Shown: positions 19,588-28,767 of the stretch, in pieces
How the letters are laid out: every line of letters starts with the position of its first letter
Numbering within the stretch: the stretch's first letter is position 1
Assembly: GCF_014874065.1 (NCBI RefSeq)
Contig: NZ_JADBEE010000001.1
Span: 1,612,001-1,676,000 of the forward strand
Source of the DNA: Nesterenkonia halotolerans
Lineage (GTDB): Bacteria; Actinomycetota; Actinomycetes; Actinomycetales; Micrococcaceae
Direction of reading: 5' to 3'
Length of the DNA stretch: 64,000 bases
Position numbers and translations under genes: made by a program
The notes under the pieces: generated by a model
The model's database searches: none
What the model was told of the DNA's origin: nothing
The model's input: only the letters and a program-made list of their open reading frames with translations

Positions 19588-19797
19588 ATGACCAACCCCT
19601 TTGACCGAGATGATGTGCAGTTCCGGGTAGTCATCAATGAGCTCGGCCAGCATTCGCTCTGGCCTGAGTTCGCCGATGTTCCCAGCGGCTGGGTGGCCGT
19701 CTTCGGTGCGGCCGCGCGCCAGGACTGCCTCGACTACGTCGAGCAGCACTGGCAGGACATCACCCCGGTGTTCGAACGCGACCTGGCTGTGTCTTGA
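19588..19797 (+). CDS. MbtH-like NRPS chaperone
   Basis: A 69-residue MbtH-family protein, which binds adenylation domains and is needed for their folding or activity. The signature is complete: NELGQHSLWP, PSGW, FGAAARQDCLDYVEQHW. The ATG at 19588-19590 has CAGGAG 7 nt upstream. It follows the NRPS by 136 nt and its stop overlaps the TTG start of the ABC ATPase gene, so it is coupled to the export and activation genes. The partner is almost certainly the three-module NRPS just upstream. Confidence 0.95.
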   Translation: MTNPFDRDDVQFRVVINELGQHSLWPEFADVPSGWVAVFGAAARQDCLDYVEQHWQDITPVFERDLAVS

Positions 19798-20804
19798 TCT
19801 CGCTGCAGTCGATCACCAAGAGCTTCGGCGGCTTCCAGGCGCTGGACGGCGTGGACCTCGAGGTCGAAGCCGGCACGGTCCAAGGCCTGCTGGGCCCCAA
19901 CGGGGCGGGCAAGACGACGACGGTGCGCGTGCTGACGACGCTGCTAGAGCCTGACGGCGGAGACGCGTTCATCGCGGGGCACAGCGTGCGCACGCAGGGC
20001 CATGCAGCGCGGCGCAGCCTTGGGGTCTCCGGGCAGTACGCCGCTGTGGACGACAAGCTCACCGGACTCGAGAACCTCACCCTGGTGGGTCAGCTCTACG
20101 GGATGCGACGCCGGGCCGCGAAAACCCGCGCGCACGAGCTGCTGGAACACTTCCGGCTCGACGGCGTGCCCAAGGGACAGCGAGCAGGCTCCTACTCCGG
20201 CGGGATGCGACGCCGGTTGGACCTTGCCGGGGCCCTGGTCGCCCGCCCCCCGGTGGTGATCCTCGACGAGCCCACCACCGGATTGGACCCCCGCGGTAGA
20301 CGCGACACCTGGGATGCCATCTCCGCGCTCGCCGAGGACGGAACCGCGGTGCTGCTGACCACCCAGTATCTCGAGGAAGCTGACGAGCTCGCGGACTCGA
20401 TCGCGGTGATCGACGGCGGGCGGATCGTGGCCGAGGGCACCCCCGCGGCGTTGAAGACAGAGGCCGGAGGTGCCCGCATCGACATGGTCTTTGAGCACGG
20501 CGGCACGGTCCCTGCGGCTCGCGCCGCACTGAGTCACATCGGCCTGGAGGTCACCGCGGATGATGCCGCGCTGCGGCTCAGTGCGACAGCGCCACACCGT
20601 CAGGAAAGCCTGCAAGCGGCACTCATCGCGCTGAGGGAGGCGCAGATCGAGGTCGTCGAAGCCTCGTTGCGCCAGCCCACCCTGGACGACGTCTTCCTGC
20701 AGATCACCCAGAAGCCGGCCGGGGTCCGCTCCGGCGAGGACTCCGCCACCGATCCCTCCACCCGGCACGCCGAGGCAGCGACCCGAGAGGAGGTCCGCTC
20801 ATGA
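19794..20804 (+). CDS. ABC exporter ATP-binding protein (DrrA-like)
   Basis: A 336-residue ATPase of the DrrA/daunorubicin-resistance type. Walker A is GPNGAGKTT, the signature is YSGGMRRRLDLA, Walker B is VVILDEPTTGLDPRGR, and the DrrA-specific C-terminal extension (about residues 225-336) is present. The start is TTG at 19794-19796 inside the mbtH stop (TTGA overlap). With the next gene it forms a half-size ABC-2 exporter. Its place between mbtH and the PPTase gene implies export of, or self-resistance to, the NRPS product. Confidence 0.92.
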   Translation: MISLQSITKSFGGFQALDGVDLEVEAGTVQGLLGPNGAGKTTTVRVLTTLLEPDGGDAFIAGHSVRTQGHAARRSLGVSGQYAAVDDKLTGLENLTLVGQLYGMRRRAAKTRAHELLEHFRLDGVPKGQRAGSYSGGMRRRLDLAGALVARPPVVILDEPTTGLDPRGRRDTWDAISALAEDGTAVLLTTQYLEEADELADSIAVIDGGRIVAEGTPAALKTEAGGARIDMVFEHGGTVPAARAALSHIGLEVTADDAALRLSATAPHRQESLQAALIALREAQIEVVEASLRQPTLDDVFLQITQKPAGVRSGEDSATDPSTRHAEAATREEVRS

Positions 20805-21598
20805 GCGTGATCACCGCAGTACGGGACGGCGGGATCATCGCGCGCCGAAACTTCACCAATGTACGCCGGACCCCCGGGGCCCTGGTCACCGGTGTGGCCC
20901 AGCCGATCATCTTCGTGCTGATCATGGCCTTCGTCTTCGGCGGCGCGCTGGGTGGGGCTGACTACCGGGAGTTCCTCATCGGCGGACTGCTCGCGCAGAC
21001 CCTGACCTTCAACTCCTCCTTCACCGCGGTCTACCTGGCCAAGGACCTGCACCAGGGAATCGTGGACCGCTTCCGGGTGCTGCCGATGTCACGGGTCGGT
21101 GTCGTGCTCGGCCGCACCTGGTCTGACCTGATCACCAGTGTGATCTCCACAGTGGTCTTGGTGCTCTGCGGGCTGATGATCGGGTGGCGAGCCACCACGG
21201 ATCCGCTCACAATCACCCTGACCTTCCTGCTGCTGCTGCTCTACGCCTTCGCTATTGCCTGGGTCGGCGCCGTCGTCGCGCTGACCGCGCGCAGCGTGGA
21301 AGTGGCACAGAGCCTGGGGCTGCTTTGGCTGTTCCCGGTCTGTTTCGTCTCCGGCGCCTTCGTCTCGGCGGACTCGCTGCCGGGTCCGCTGCGCGGGATC
21401 GCGGAGTGGAACCCGGTCACCGCCATCGCCACCGCCGCCCGGCAGGGCTTCGGCAACACCGCCCCCGCACAGTTCCAGGTGGCCGGTGGCTGGCCCGCGG
21501 AGAACGCGATGCTCTACGCCACCCTGTGCTGCGTGGCGATCATCGCCGTCTTCGCACCGATCGCAGTGACCCAGTACCGGCGCATCAGCCGGCGATGA
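20801..21598 (+). CDS. ABC-2 type exporter permease (DrrB-like)
   Basis: A 265-residue membrane protein with about six hydrophobic segments and the ABC-2 pattern: RRNFTNVRRTPGALVTGVAQPIIF near the N-terminus, FGGALGG, then LLTARSVEVAQSLGLLW and FVSGAFVSADSLPGPLRGIAEWNPVT near the C-terminus. It starts ATG at 20801 in a 4-nt overlap with the ATPase gene and ends in a 4-nt overlap with the PPTase gene. It should be the membrane partner of the DrrA-like ATPase, moving the peptide out of the cell. Confidence 0.92.
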   Translation: MSVITAVRDGGIIARRNFTNVRRTPGALVTGVAQPIIFVLIMAFVFGGALGGADYREFLIGGLLAQTLTFNSSFTAVYLAKDLHQGIVDRFRVLPMSRVGVVLGRTWSDLITSVISTVVLVLCGLMIGWRATTDPLTITLTFLLLLLYAFAIAWVGAVVALTARSVEVAQSLGLLWLFPVCFVSGAFVSADSLPGPLRGIAEWNPVTAIATAARQGFGNTAPAQFQVAGGWPAENAMLYATLCCVAIIAVFAPIAVTQYRRISRR

Positions 21599-22428
21599 TC
21601 TCGGTCCTGCTGACCTCAAGCGCCGAGCTCCAGGCACGGCTTCCACGCCTGACCGGCGGGAGACTGGTCCGTCTTGAGGAGGCGGTGACTGTGCAGGACC
21701 AGGCGGCTGCCGCGGCCAAGCTCGACCCGGCAGACCAGCAGCGCGTGCTCACTGCCCGGTGCGCACTGCGACTGACCGCCGCCACGCACCTCGGGGCAGG
21801 GGCGCAGGAGGCAGCACAGCTTCAGATCCGGCGGCAATGTGAGCAATGCGGCGGCCCGCATGGACGCCCCCAGCTGGATGGGATCAGTCTGAGCAGCTCA
21901 AGCTCGGCCCGGCACGTGCTCACCGGCGCCGCAGCCCCCGGGCGGGACGTCGGCGTGGACGTCGAAGCGATTCCGGAACGGCTCTCCCCCGAGTTCACGG
22001 AGTACGCCCTCCACCGGACTGAGCGGGGGGCTCTACAGCGACTGGCAGCTGCGGCGCAGATCCCCGCGGTGATCGAGCACTGGGTGTTGAAAGAGGCCGT
22101 GCTCAAGGCCGCCGGGGTGGGGCTGAACCATCCCCCCGGGGCGCTGCTGCTGGGCACCCCTGAGGTCTCCACGCGCTGGCACGGCCGCACGGGCAGCGCG
22201 GAGCTGCGCTGGGCTCCGGTGGTGGAGACCGGGGACAGCCGGGTGGAGGGGATGTGGAGCACTCTGATTCCCTCGCCGCGAGGCTGGGTGGCCGCCGTGG
22301 CGGCCCGCTCACCGGAGGACATCAGCGACCTCGCTGCTTCCTGGGAAGACCGAGACCGGGGTCACCGTCAGCTGTCGGCTGGACTCGGGGCCGGCCGCGC
22401 GCGGTCGGCCACTGACTTCCGAGCCTGA
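21595..22428 (+). CDS. 4'-Phosphopantetheinyl transferase, Sfp type
   Basis: A 277-residue PPTase that transfers phosphopantetheine from CoA to the Ser of T domains (Ser1039, 2145 and 3280 of the NRPS). It has the P-loop-like HGRPQL, the metal-binding GVDVE and the WVLKEAVLKAAG motif of Sfp-like enzymes. The ATG at 21595 overlaps the permease stop by 4 nt (ATGA). A frame extends upstream inside the permease gene but is not coding. The last ~45 residues after the PPTase core look like a disordered Arg/Ser/Gly tail. A dedicated PPTase in the operon makes the cluster self-contained for activation. Confidence 0.92.
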   Translation: MISVLLTSSAELQARLPRLTGGRLVRLEEAVTVQDQAAAAAKLDPADQQRVLTARCALRLTAATHLGAGAQEAAQLQIRRQCEQCGGPHGRPQLDGISLSSSSSARHVLTGAAAPGRDVGVDVEAIPERLSPEFTEYALHRTERGALQRLAAAAQIPAVIEHWVLKEAVLKAAGVGLNHPPGALLLGTPEVSTRWHGRTGSAELRWAPVVETGDSRVEGMWSTLIPSPRGWVAAVAARSPEDISDLAASWEDRDRGHRQLSAGLGAGRARSATDFRA

Positions 22429-22471
22429 ACCCGGCTTCCGGCACGGAGCCCGGATTCCGGCCCGAAGTCAG

Positions 22472-25400
22472 CTATTCGACGACGAGGAGCAGGTCTCCGC
22501 CGTCCACCTGTTGCACGCCGGTGAGGACCACCCGGGAGACGGTCCCGCCTACCGGAGTCGTGATCCCGGCTTCCATCTTCATCGCCTCAATGGTCGCCAC
22601 GTTCTGCCCGGCCTCGACGGTGCCACCTTCCTCGACCGTGAGTGAGACCGCTCCGGCGAAGGGTGCAGCCACGTGGCCCTGCTTGGAGGTGTCGGCCTTC
22701 TCGGCGACCGCGACGGAGGCTTCCACGGAGTCATCGCGGGCCCCGACCTGACGGGCCTGTCCATTGAGTGTGCACATCACGGTCCTGACGCCCTTCGGGT
22801 CAGGTTCTGAGACGGTCTGCAGGGTGACCAGGAGTCGCACTCCTTTGCCCAGGGAGATGACGTGCTCGTAGCCGGTGCGCAGTCCGTAGAGGAAGTCACG
22901 GGTGTGCAGCACCTGCACGTCGCCGTACTTGTCCCGCGCGGCCTCGAAGTCCTTGGTCGGGCCCGGGAAGAGCAGCCGATTCAGTGTGCGGCGCCGCTGC
23001 CCGGCGTCCTCGGAGGCCAGCGCCTGGGAGTCCTCTTCGGAGAGCTCCTGCGCCAGCGGTTTGACCGTGCGGCCTTCAAGCGCCTTGGACCGGAACGGCT
23101 CGGGCCAGCCGCCCGGCGGGTCCCCGAGCTGCCCGGCGAGGAGTTGGATCACCGAATCGGGCAGGTCGAAGCTCTGCGGATTGGCCTCGAATTCCTTGGG
23201 GTCCACATCCATGCCCACCAGCTGCAGGGCGAGGTCCCCGACCACCTTCGAGGACGGGGTGACCTTCACCAGCCGGCCCAGCATGGTGTCGGCCGCGTGG
23301 TACATGTCCTCGATGGATTCGAACCGCTCCCCCAGGCCCAGCGCGATGGCCTGTTGGCGCAGGTTTGAGAGCTGACCGCCCGGGATCTCGTGCCGGTAGA
23401 CGCGGCCTGTCGGGCTGGGCAGTCCGGATTCGAACGGAGTGTAGATCGAGCGCACGGCCTCCCAATAGGGCTCCATCGAGGCCACGGCTTCCAGACCCAG
23501 CCCGGTGTCGCGCTCGGTGTGCTCCAGGGCTGCCACCAGCGCTGAGGCCGGCGGCTGCGAGGTGGTCGCCGCCATGGAGGCCACAGCGACGTCGACGGCG
23601 TCCACTCCGGCCTCGGCGGCTGCCAGCAGGGTGGCGAGCTGTCCACCGGCGGTGTCGTGGGTGTGCAGGTGCACTGGCAGGTCGAAACGTTCCCGCAGGG
23701 CGGTGACCAGGGTCTTCGCCGCGGAAGGACGCAGGAGTCCGGCCATGTCCTTGATCGCCAGGATGTGCGCGCCGGCGTCGACCATCTGCTGGGCCAGACC
23801 CAGATAGTAGTCCAGGGTGTAGAGGTCCTCGGCGGGGTCACTGAGGTTGCCGGTGTAGCAGAGAGCGGCCTCGGCCACGGCGGTCCCGGTCTTGCGGACC
23901 GCCTCGATGGCCGGGACGATCTGGTTCACGTCATTGAGCGCGTCGAAGATCCGGAAGATGTCCACCCCGGTGGCGGCGGCCTCGGCCACGAACGCGTCGG
24001 TGACCTCCAGGGGGTAGGGGGTGTAGCCCACGGTGTTGCGGCCGCGCAGCAGCATCTGGAGCGGGATGTTCGGCAGCTCCGCGCGCAGCAGACGCAGCCG
24101 GTCCCACGGGTCCTCAGAGAGGAATCGCAGCGCGACGTCGTACGTGGCGCCACCCCAGGCCTCCACCGAGAGCAGCCCGGGTGTCACATGCGCGACGGCG
24201 GGCGCAGCGGCGAGCAGGTCTCGGGTGCGCACGCGGGTGGCGAGCAGTGACTGGTGGGCGTCCCGGAAGGTGGTGTCGGTGACGGCGAGTGCGCTCTGTT
24301 CGCGGAGCTTGCGGGCGAAGACTTCGGGGCCCTCGGCGAGGAGCACCTGGCGCCAGCCGTCGGGTCTGGGGTGATCCGAGGGGCCGTCGAAGGGGCTGCG
24401 GTCGGGCTCGTCACGCTTGTCTCCGGGGAAGTGCGGGAGCTTGTCCCGCGGGTCGATGCCCTCCACCCGGGGGCCGTGCGGCTGGTTCACGGTGATGTCG
24501 GCCAGGTACTGCAGAGCCTTGGATCCGCGGTCCAGTGAGCGGTTGATCTTGGCGAGCTCGGGGTGGGCGTCGATGAAATCGGTGGCCACGTCCCCGGCGA
24601 GGAACTCCTTGGAGTCCAGCACGTTGAGCAGGAACGGGATATTGGTGGCGACGCCGCGGATGCGGAACTCGGAGAGCGCGCGGCGAGCCCGGGCGATGGC
24701 GGTCTGGTGATTGCGCCCGCGGGCGGTGAGCTTCACCAGCATGGAGTCGAAGTGCGGGCTGATCTCCGCGCCGGTGTAGACGGTGCCGCCGTCGAGTCGG
24801 ATGCCGGACCCGCCGGCGGATCGGTAGACGGTGACGGTGCCGATGTCCGGACGGAAGTCATTGGCGGGGTCCTCGGTGGTGATCCGGCACTGCATGGCCG
24901 AGCCGCGCACTCGCAGATCCTCCTGGCGGATGTCGAGGTCCTCGAGGGTCTCACCGGCCGCGATGCGCATCTGCGCGGAGACCAAGTCGATGTCGGTGAT
25001 CTCTTCGGTGACCGTGTGCTCCACTTGGATGCGCGGGTTCATCTCGATGAACACGTGCTGCCCGGCGCGCTCCCCGACGGTGTCCACGAGGAACTCCACG
25101 GTGCCGGCGTTGCGGTAGTTCATGGCCTTGGCGAAGGCGACGGCGTCCCGGTGCAGCGCTTGGCGGATCTCCTCATCCAGATGCGGGGCCGGGGCGATCT
25201 CCACGACCTTCTGGTAGCGGCGCTGCAGGGAACAGTCGCGCTCGAAGAGGTGAACCACATTGCCTTCCCCGTCGGCAAGGATCTGGACCTCGATGTGGCG
25301 GGGGCGCAAGACAGCCTGTTCCAGAAAAACTGTCGGGTTGCCGAAGGCGGTCTCCGCCTCATGCATGGCTGAGCGGAGGGATTCGGCGAGATCTTCACGC

Positions 25401-25918
25401 TTGTCCACACGGCGCATCCCCCGGCCTCCACCGCCGGCGACTGCTTTGACGAAGATCGGGAAGCCGATCTCCTCGGCGGCCTTGGTGAGCTCCTCGGTGT
25501 CCTTGGAAGGTTCGGAGCTCTGCAGGACCGGGACGCCGGCTGATCTGGCGGCGCGGAGAGCTTTGACCTTGTCCCCGGTGGATTCCAGGACATCGGCGGG
25601 CGGGCCGATGAAAGTGATCCCGGCGGCTTCGGCGGCGCGGGCGAGATCGGGGTTCTCAGAGAGAAAGCCGTAACCGGGGTAGATGGCATCCACGCCGGCG
25701 TCCTTGGCGACGCGGATGATCTCTTCGATGTCCAGGTAGGCGCGGACGGCATGGCCCTCTTCGCCGATCCGGTAGGCCTCATCGGCCTTCTGCCGATGGA
25801 AGGAGTTGCGGTCCTCATGCGGGTAGACGGCCACGGTGCGAGCACCGAGTTCGACGCCGGCGCGGAACGCACGGATGGCGATCTCCCCGCGATTGGCAAC
25901 CAGGATCTTCGAGAACAT
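22472..25918 (-). CDS. pyc: Pyruvate carboxylase
   Basis: A 1148-residue biotin enzyme that carboxylates pyruvate to oxaloacetate to refill the TCA cycle. The order is biotin carboxylase (residues 1 to about 460: KILVANRGEIAIRAFRA, the Gly-rich AVAGGGGRGMR loop, EMNPRIQVEHTVTEE), carboxyltransferase (from about residue 545: TDTTFRDAHQSLLATR; KDMAGLL; HLHTHDT) and a C-terminal biotin carrier domain with EAMKMEA, biotin Lys1114. Full length for the single-chain type. The start is ATG at 25916-25918, preceded by GAGGGAGA; an upstream in-frame start at 25957 lacks a site. It is a lone housekeeping gene facing the end of the NRPS operon. Confidence 0.97.
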   Translation of the reverse strand: MFSKILVANRGEIAIRAFRAGVELGARTVAVYPHEDRNSFHRQKADEAYRIGEEGHAVRAYLDIEEIIRVAKDAGVDAIYPGYGFLSENPDLARAAEAAGITFIGPPADVLESTGDKVKALRAARSAGVPVLQSSEPSKDTEELTKAAEEIGFPIFVKAVAGGGGRGMRRVDKREDLAESLRSAMHEAETAFGNPTVFLEQAVLRPRHIEVQILADGEGNVVHLFERDCSLQRRYQKVVEIAPAPHLDEEIRQALHRDAVAFAKAMNYRNAGTVEFLVDTVGERAGQHVFIEMNPRIQVEHTVTEEITDIDLVSAQMRIAAGETLEDLDIRQEDLRVRGSAMQCRITTEDPANDFRPDIGTVTVYRSAGGSGIRLDGGTVYTGAEISPHFDSMLVKLTARGRNHQTAIARARRALSEFRIRGVATNIPFLLNVLDSKEFLAGDVATDFIDAHPELAKINRSLDRGSKALQYLADITVNQPHGPRVEGIDPRDKLPHFPGDKRDEPDRSPFDGPSDHPRPDGWRQVLLAEGPEVFARKLREQSALAVTDTTFRDAHQSLLATRVRTRDLLAAAPAVAHVTPGLLSVEAWGGATYDVALRFLSEDPWDRLRLLRAELPNIPLQMLLRGRNTVGYTPYPLEVTDAFVAEAAATGVDIFRIFDALNDVNQIVPAIEAVRKTGTAVAEAALCYTGNLSDPAEDLYTLDYYLGLAQQMVDAGAHILAIKDMAGLLRPSAAKTLVTALRERFDLPVHLHTHDTAGGQLATLLAAAEAGVDAVDVAVASMAATTSQPPASALVAALEHTERDTGLGLEAVASMEPYWEAVRSIYTPFESGLPSPTGRVYRHEIPGGQLSNLRQQAIALGLGERFESIEDMYHAADTMLGRLVKVTPSSKVVGDLALQLVGMDVDPKEFEANPQSFDLPDSVIQLLAGQLGDPPGGWPEPFRSKALEGRTVKPLAQELSEEDSQALASEDAGQRRRTLNRLLFPGPTKDFEAARDKYGDVQVLHTRDFLYGLRTGYEHVISLGKGVRLLVTLQTVSEPDPKGVRTVMCTLNGQARQVGARDDSVEASVAVAEKADTSKQGHVAAPFAGAVSLTVEEGGTVEAGQNVATIEAMKMEAGITTPVGGTVSRVVLTGVQQVDGGDLLLVVE

Positions 25919-26423
25919 AACTGCGGTCTCCCTCAACTCATGGCGCCGCCACCCCATTGTGGCGACGTTGGGGCGATCCTACCGGGTGCACAGTTTCGAG
26001 AGGAGGGGCTGGGTGGGCCCACTCGCGTTCGAGCAACTGTAAAGACGTGGCTCCACTCGATAGTTCGAACCCACGCACCGACCTCATGCGCCGGGTCATC
26101 CACGAGCCACCCCATGTCCACCACACTCGGAGCAACTGTCCGAGTGGAATGCAGATCCCCCCGGAGAACCGGCGTAGCGGAACGAACGGCGATCCGGAGC
26201 GCGGCACCTGTCGCAACATGTAGGAGACCATGAATCGGCGGAGTCGGGGAGCGTCTAGCTTCTCGGCTCCGCTGCTCAATCTGGGTCAAATGAATGCAGG
26301 ACTTGCCGTCTTTCGAGGTCTCACATCCTAGGGCCCTCCCGTCAGCTGGTGGTACTGTCTCCTAGCCTCCAAAGCCAGCATCGCCGCTGTGACACCACCA
26401 GGTCTGAGCAGAACGGATCAACC
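25919..26423. promoter_or_regulatory. Divergent intergenic region, pyc / PTS operon
   Basis: About 500 bases with no convincing gene. It holds a perfect 8-bp inverted repeat CACTCGGA (26124-26131) / TCCGAGTG (26139-26146) with GCAACTG between; the word GAGCAACTGT also occurs at 26031-26040 next to CACTCG. These may be operator sites for pyc or the PTS genes. Promoter boxes could not be assigned. Confidence 0.35.
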
Positions 26424-27212
26424 ATGACCTCATCTCTTCCGGAACTCATTCACGAGGACTCGATTCTGTTGGATGCCGAGGCAACAGATTGGCAGTCAGC
26501 TGTGCGCCTTGCGGGTGGCCTTCTGGAACAGGCAGGTATTGCGTCCGCCGAGTACACCCAAGCGATGGTCGACAACGTCGTCGACAACGGCCCGTACATC
26601 GTCATCGCACCCGGCTTCGCGTTCGCGCACGCACGTCCCTCCGAGGCTGTTCACCGCACTGGAATGTCCTGGGTGCGGCTCAAGGACCCGGTGGACTTCG
26701 GAAGCGGCGACAACGATCCGGTCTCCTTAGTCGTGGCTCTTGCCGCTGTGGACTCCAAAGACCACACGCACGCCCTTGCCGAGCTCAGTGGCGTCCTGGG
26801 CGATGACGACTTGCGCGCCGCCGTGGATACAGCCCCCTCTCCCGAGGCAATCACTGCAATTCTCCGTGGAGAGGACCAGCCCACAAAGACTCCCGAGACC
26901 ACGAAAAAGTCGTCGGGCGGCTCCGAACAGCATCTGATCCTTACTGTCTGCGGCAACGGCCTTGGGACTTCCCTCTTTCTGAAGAACACCCTCGAAGGTG
27001 TTTTGGACACGTGGGGCTGGGGCCGCTTCCTCAACGTCGAGGCCACCGACACCATCTCTGCCCGCGGCCGAGCCTCAGAGGCCAAGGCGATTCTCACCTC
27101 CGGAGAGATCGCCAAGTCCCTGGGTGATGTCGGCATCCCGGTCAAGGTCATCGAAAACTTCACCAGCAAGAACGAGCTCGACAGCGCATTGCGCGAGCTC
27201 TACGACGTCTAA
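26424..27212 (+). CDS. PTS EIIA-EIIB fusion, ascorbate/mannitol-type
   Basis: A 262-residue cytoplasmic phosphotransferase protein. Residues 1-150 are a mannitol/fructose-class EIIA with the phosphorylation site FAFAHARPS (His69). After a Thr/Lys-rich linker (about 152-168) comes a lactate/ascorbate-class EIIB starting LILTVCGNGLGTS with the phosphoryl-carrying Cys176. Phosphate would pass from HPr to His69, then Cys176, then the sugar during uptake by the EIIC encoded next (9 nt downstream). In enterobacteria the matching parts (UlaC, UlaB) are separate; here they are fused. The substrate is L-ascorbate or a related sugar/polyol; which one cannot be told. The ATG has only a weak site upstream. 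Confidence 0.85.
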   Translation: MTSSLPELIHEDSILLDAEATDWQSAVRLAGGLLEQAGIASAEYTQAMVDNVVDNGPYIVIAPGFAFAHARPSEAVHRTGMSWVRLKDPVDFGSGDNDPVSLVVALAAVDSKDHTHALAELSGVLGDDDLRAAVDTAPSPEAITAILRGEDQPTKTPETTKKSSGGSEQHLILTVCGNGLGTSLFLKNTLEGVLDTWGWGRFLNVEATDTISARGRASEAKAILTSGEIAKSLGDVGIPVKVIENFTSKNELDSALRELYDV

Positions 27213-27221
27213 GGAACACAC

Positions 27222-28757
27222 ATGGACTGGCTCGTCGCAATCCCCGAATTCCTCGTCAACGAGATTCTCTCCGTCCCAGCGTTCCTGATCGGCATCATCG
27301 TCGCCGTGGGATTGATCGCGCTGAAGAAGTCCACCGGACAGATCATCGGTGGCGCCATGAAGGCGATCCTCGGGTTCCTGCTCATCGGTGCAGGCGCCGG
27401 CCTCGTCGTCGCATCCTTGGACCCGCTGGGGATCATGATCCAGGGTGCCACCGGCGCCCAGGGCGTCATCCCCACCAACGAGGCCATCGTCGGGATCGCA
27501 CAAGAGACCTACGGTGCGCAGGTGGCGTGGCTGATGATCCTTGGATTCGCCATCAGTCTGGTGTTAGCCCGCTTCACTCCGCTGAGCTATGTCTTCCTCA
27601 CCGGCCACCACATCCTCTTCATGGCCACGCTGCTCACGATCGTCCTCGCCACTGCCGGGTACTCCGGGCCGCTCACAGTCGGTGTCGGCGGCGCGCTGCT
27701 CGGGATTCTGATGGTCTCACTCCCGGCCTTCTCGCAGCCCTTCACCCGCAAGATCACCGGTGATGACAGCATTGCCATGGGGCACTTCGGCACCGCGGGC
27801 TACGTCGCGGCAGGAACCGTGGGCCGGCTGGTCGGCGGCAAGTCCAGCCGCTCCACGGAAGACCTGAAGCTCCCCGAAGGACTGCGATTCCTCCGGGACT
27901 CCATGGTCGCGACCGCCCTGTCCATGGTGATCATGTACGTCGTCGTCGCGCTGATCTTCTTCGCCCGCGAAGGCGAAGCCGCCTATGAGGCGTTCGACGG
28001 CGGCGCGGAGAATCCCGGCAACTTCATCATGCTCTCGGTGACACAGGGACTGCAGTTCGGCATCGCCGTCGCGGTGATCCTCTTCGGTGTCCGCACCATC
28101 CTTGGCGAGATCGTCCCTGCGTTCCAGGGCATCGCAGCCAAGATCGTGCCCGGCGCCATCCCTGCCCTCGATGCACCGATCGTGTTCCCCTACGCGCAGA
28201 ACGCAGTGCTGATCGGCTTCCTCTCCAGCTTCACCGGCGGACTCGTCGGACTCGCAGCGCTGACCCTGTGGCTCAACCCCGCGCTCGGCCTCGCCCTGAT
28301 TCTGCCGGGCCTGGTGCCACACTTCTTCACCGGTGGCGCAGCCGGCGTCTATGGCAACGCGACCGGTGGTCGTCGCGGCGCGGTGGCAGGCGGTTTCGTC
28401 AACGGTCTGCTCATCACGTTCCTGCCGGCACTGCTGCTCCTTGTCCTTGGTGACTTCGGCTCTGCCAACACCACGTTCGGGGACACAGACTTCGGCTGGT
28501 TTGGGATCCTCGTCGGCTACGGCGCAGGCATCGGCTCGATCGGCGGCATCGTCGTCGTCGCAGCTCTGGGGCTGCTGATTCTTGGTGCCGCGATCCTGGT
28601 GCAGCGTCGCGTCGTCGACCGGGGCTGGGATGCCTCTCCCCACCGGCCTGACCAGCCCGAACGGTCCTCTACGGACGCTCCTGCGGCCGGCACCAACGGG
28701 CAGTATGCGAAGATCACTCCTCCCAAGGGCGCCCCGGCACCACCTGCACGCAGCTAG
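27222..28757 (+). CDS. PTS EIIC, ascorbate family (UlaA/SgaT-like)
   Basis: A 511-residue integral membrane transporter of the ascorbate PTS EIIC family. The first helix NEILSVPAFLIGIIVAVGLIALKK and the following QIIGGAMKAILGFLLIGAGAGLV, FTPLSYVFLTGHHILFMA and GTAGYVAAGTVGRLVGG are family-typical. It has about 10-11 membrane segments and a 45-residue Pro/Ala-rich cytoplasmic tail. It works with the EIIAB protein 9 nt upstream to take up and phosphorylate L-ascorbate or a similar sugar acid/polyol. No ulaD/E/F-type catabolic genes are nearby, which leaves the substrate open. Confidence 0.88.
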   Translation: MDWLVAIPEFLVNEILSVPAFLIGIIVAVGLIALKKSTGQIIGGAMKAILGFLLIGAGAGLVVASLDPLGIMIQGATGAQGVIPTNEAIVGIAQETYGAQVAWLMILGFAISLVLARFTPLSYVFLTGHHILFMATLLTIVLATAGYSGPLTVGVGGALLGILMVSLPAFSQPFTRKITGDDSIAMGHFGTAGYVAAGTVGRLVGGKSSRSTEDLKLPEGLRFLRDSMVATALSMVIMYVVVALIFFAREGEAAYEAFDGGAENPGNFIMLSVTQGLQFGIAVAVILFGVRTILGEIVPAFQGIAAKIVPGAIPALDAPIVFPYAQNAVLIGFLSSFTGGLVGLAALTLWLNPALGLALILPGLVPHFFTGGAAGVYGNATGGRRGAVAGGFVNGLLITFLPALLLLVLGDFGSANTTFGDTDFGWFGILVGYGAGIGSIGGIVVVAALGLLILGAAILVQRRVVDRGWDASPHRPDQPERSSTDAPAAGTNGQYAKITPPKGAPAPPARS

Positions 28758-28767
28758 ACCAGTGGCC

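Noticed and set aside
22429..22471. Terminator hairpin between the PPTase and pyc genes
   Set aside because: CCGG-rich partial complementarity exists, but mismatches in the stem make it too weak to call.
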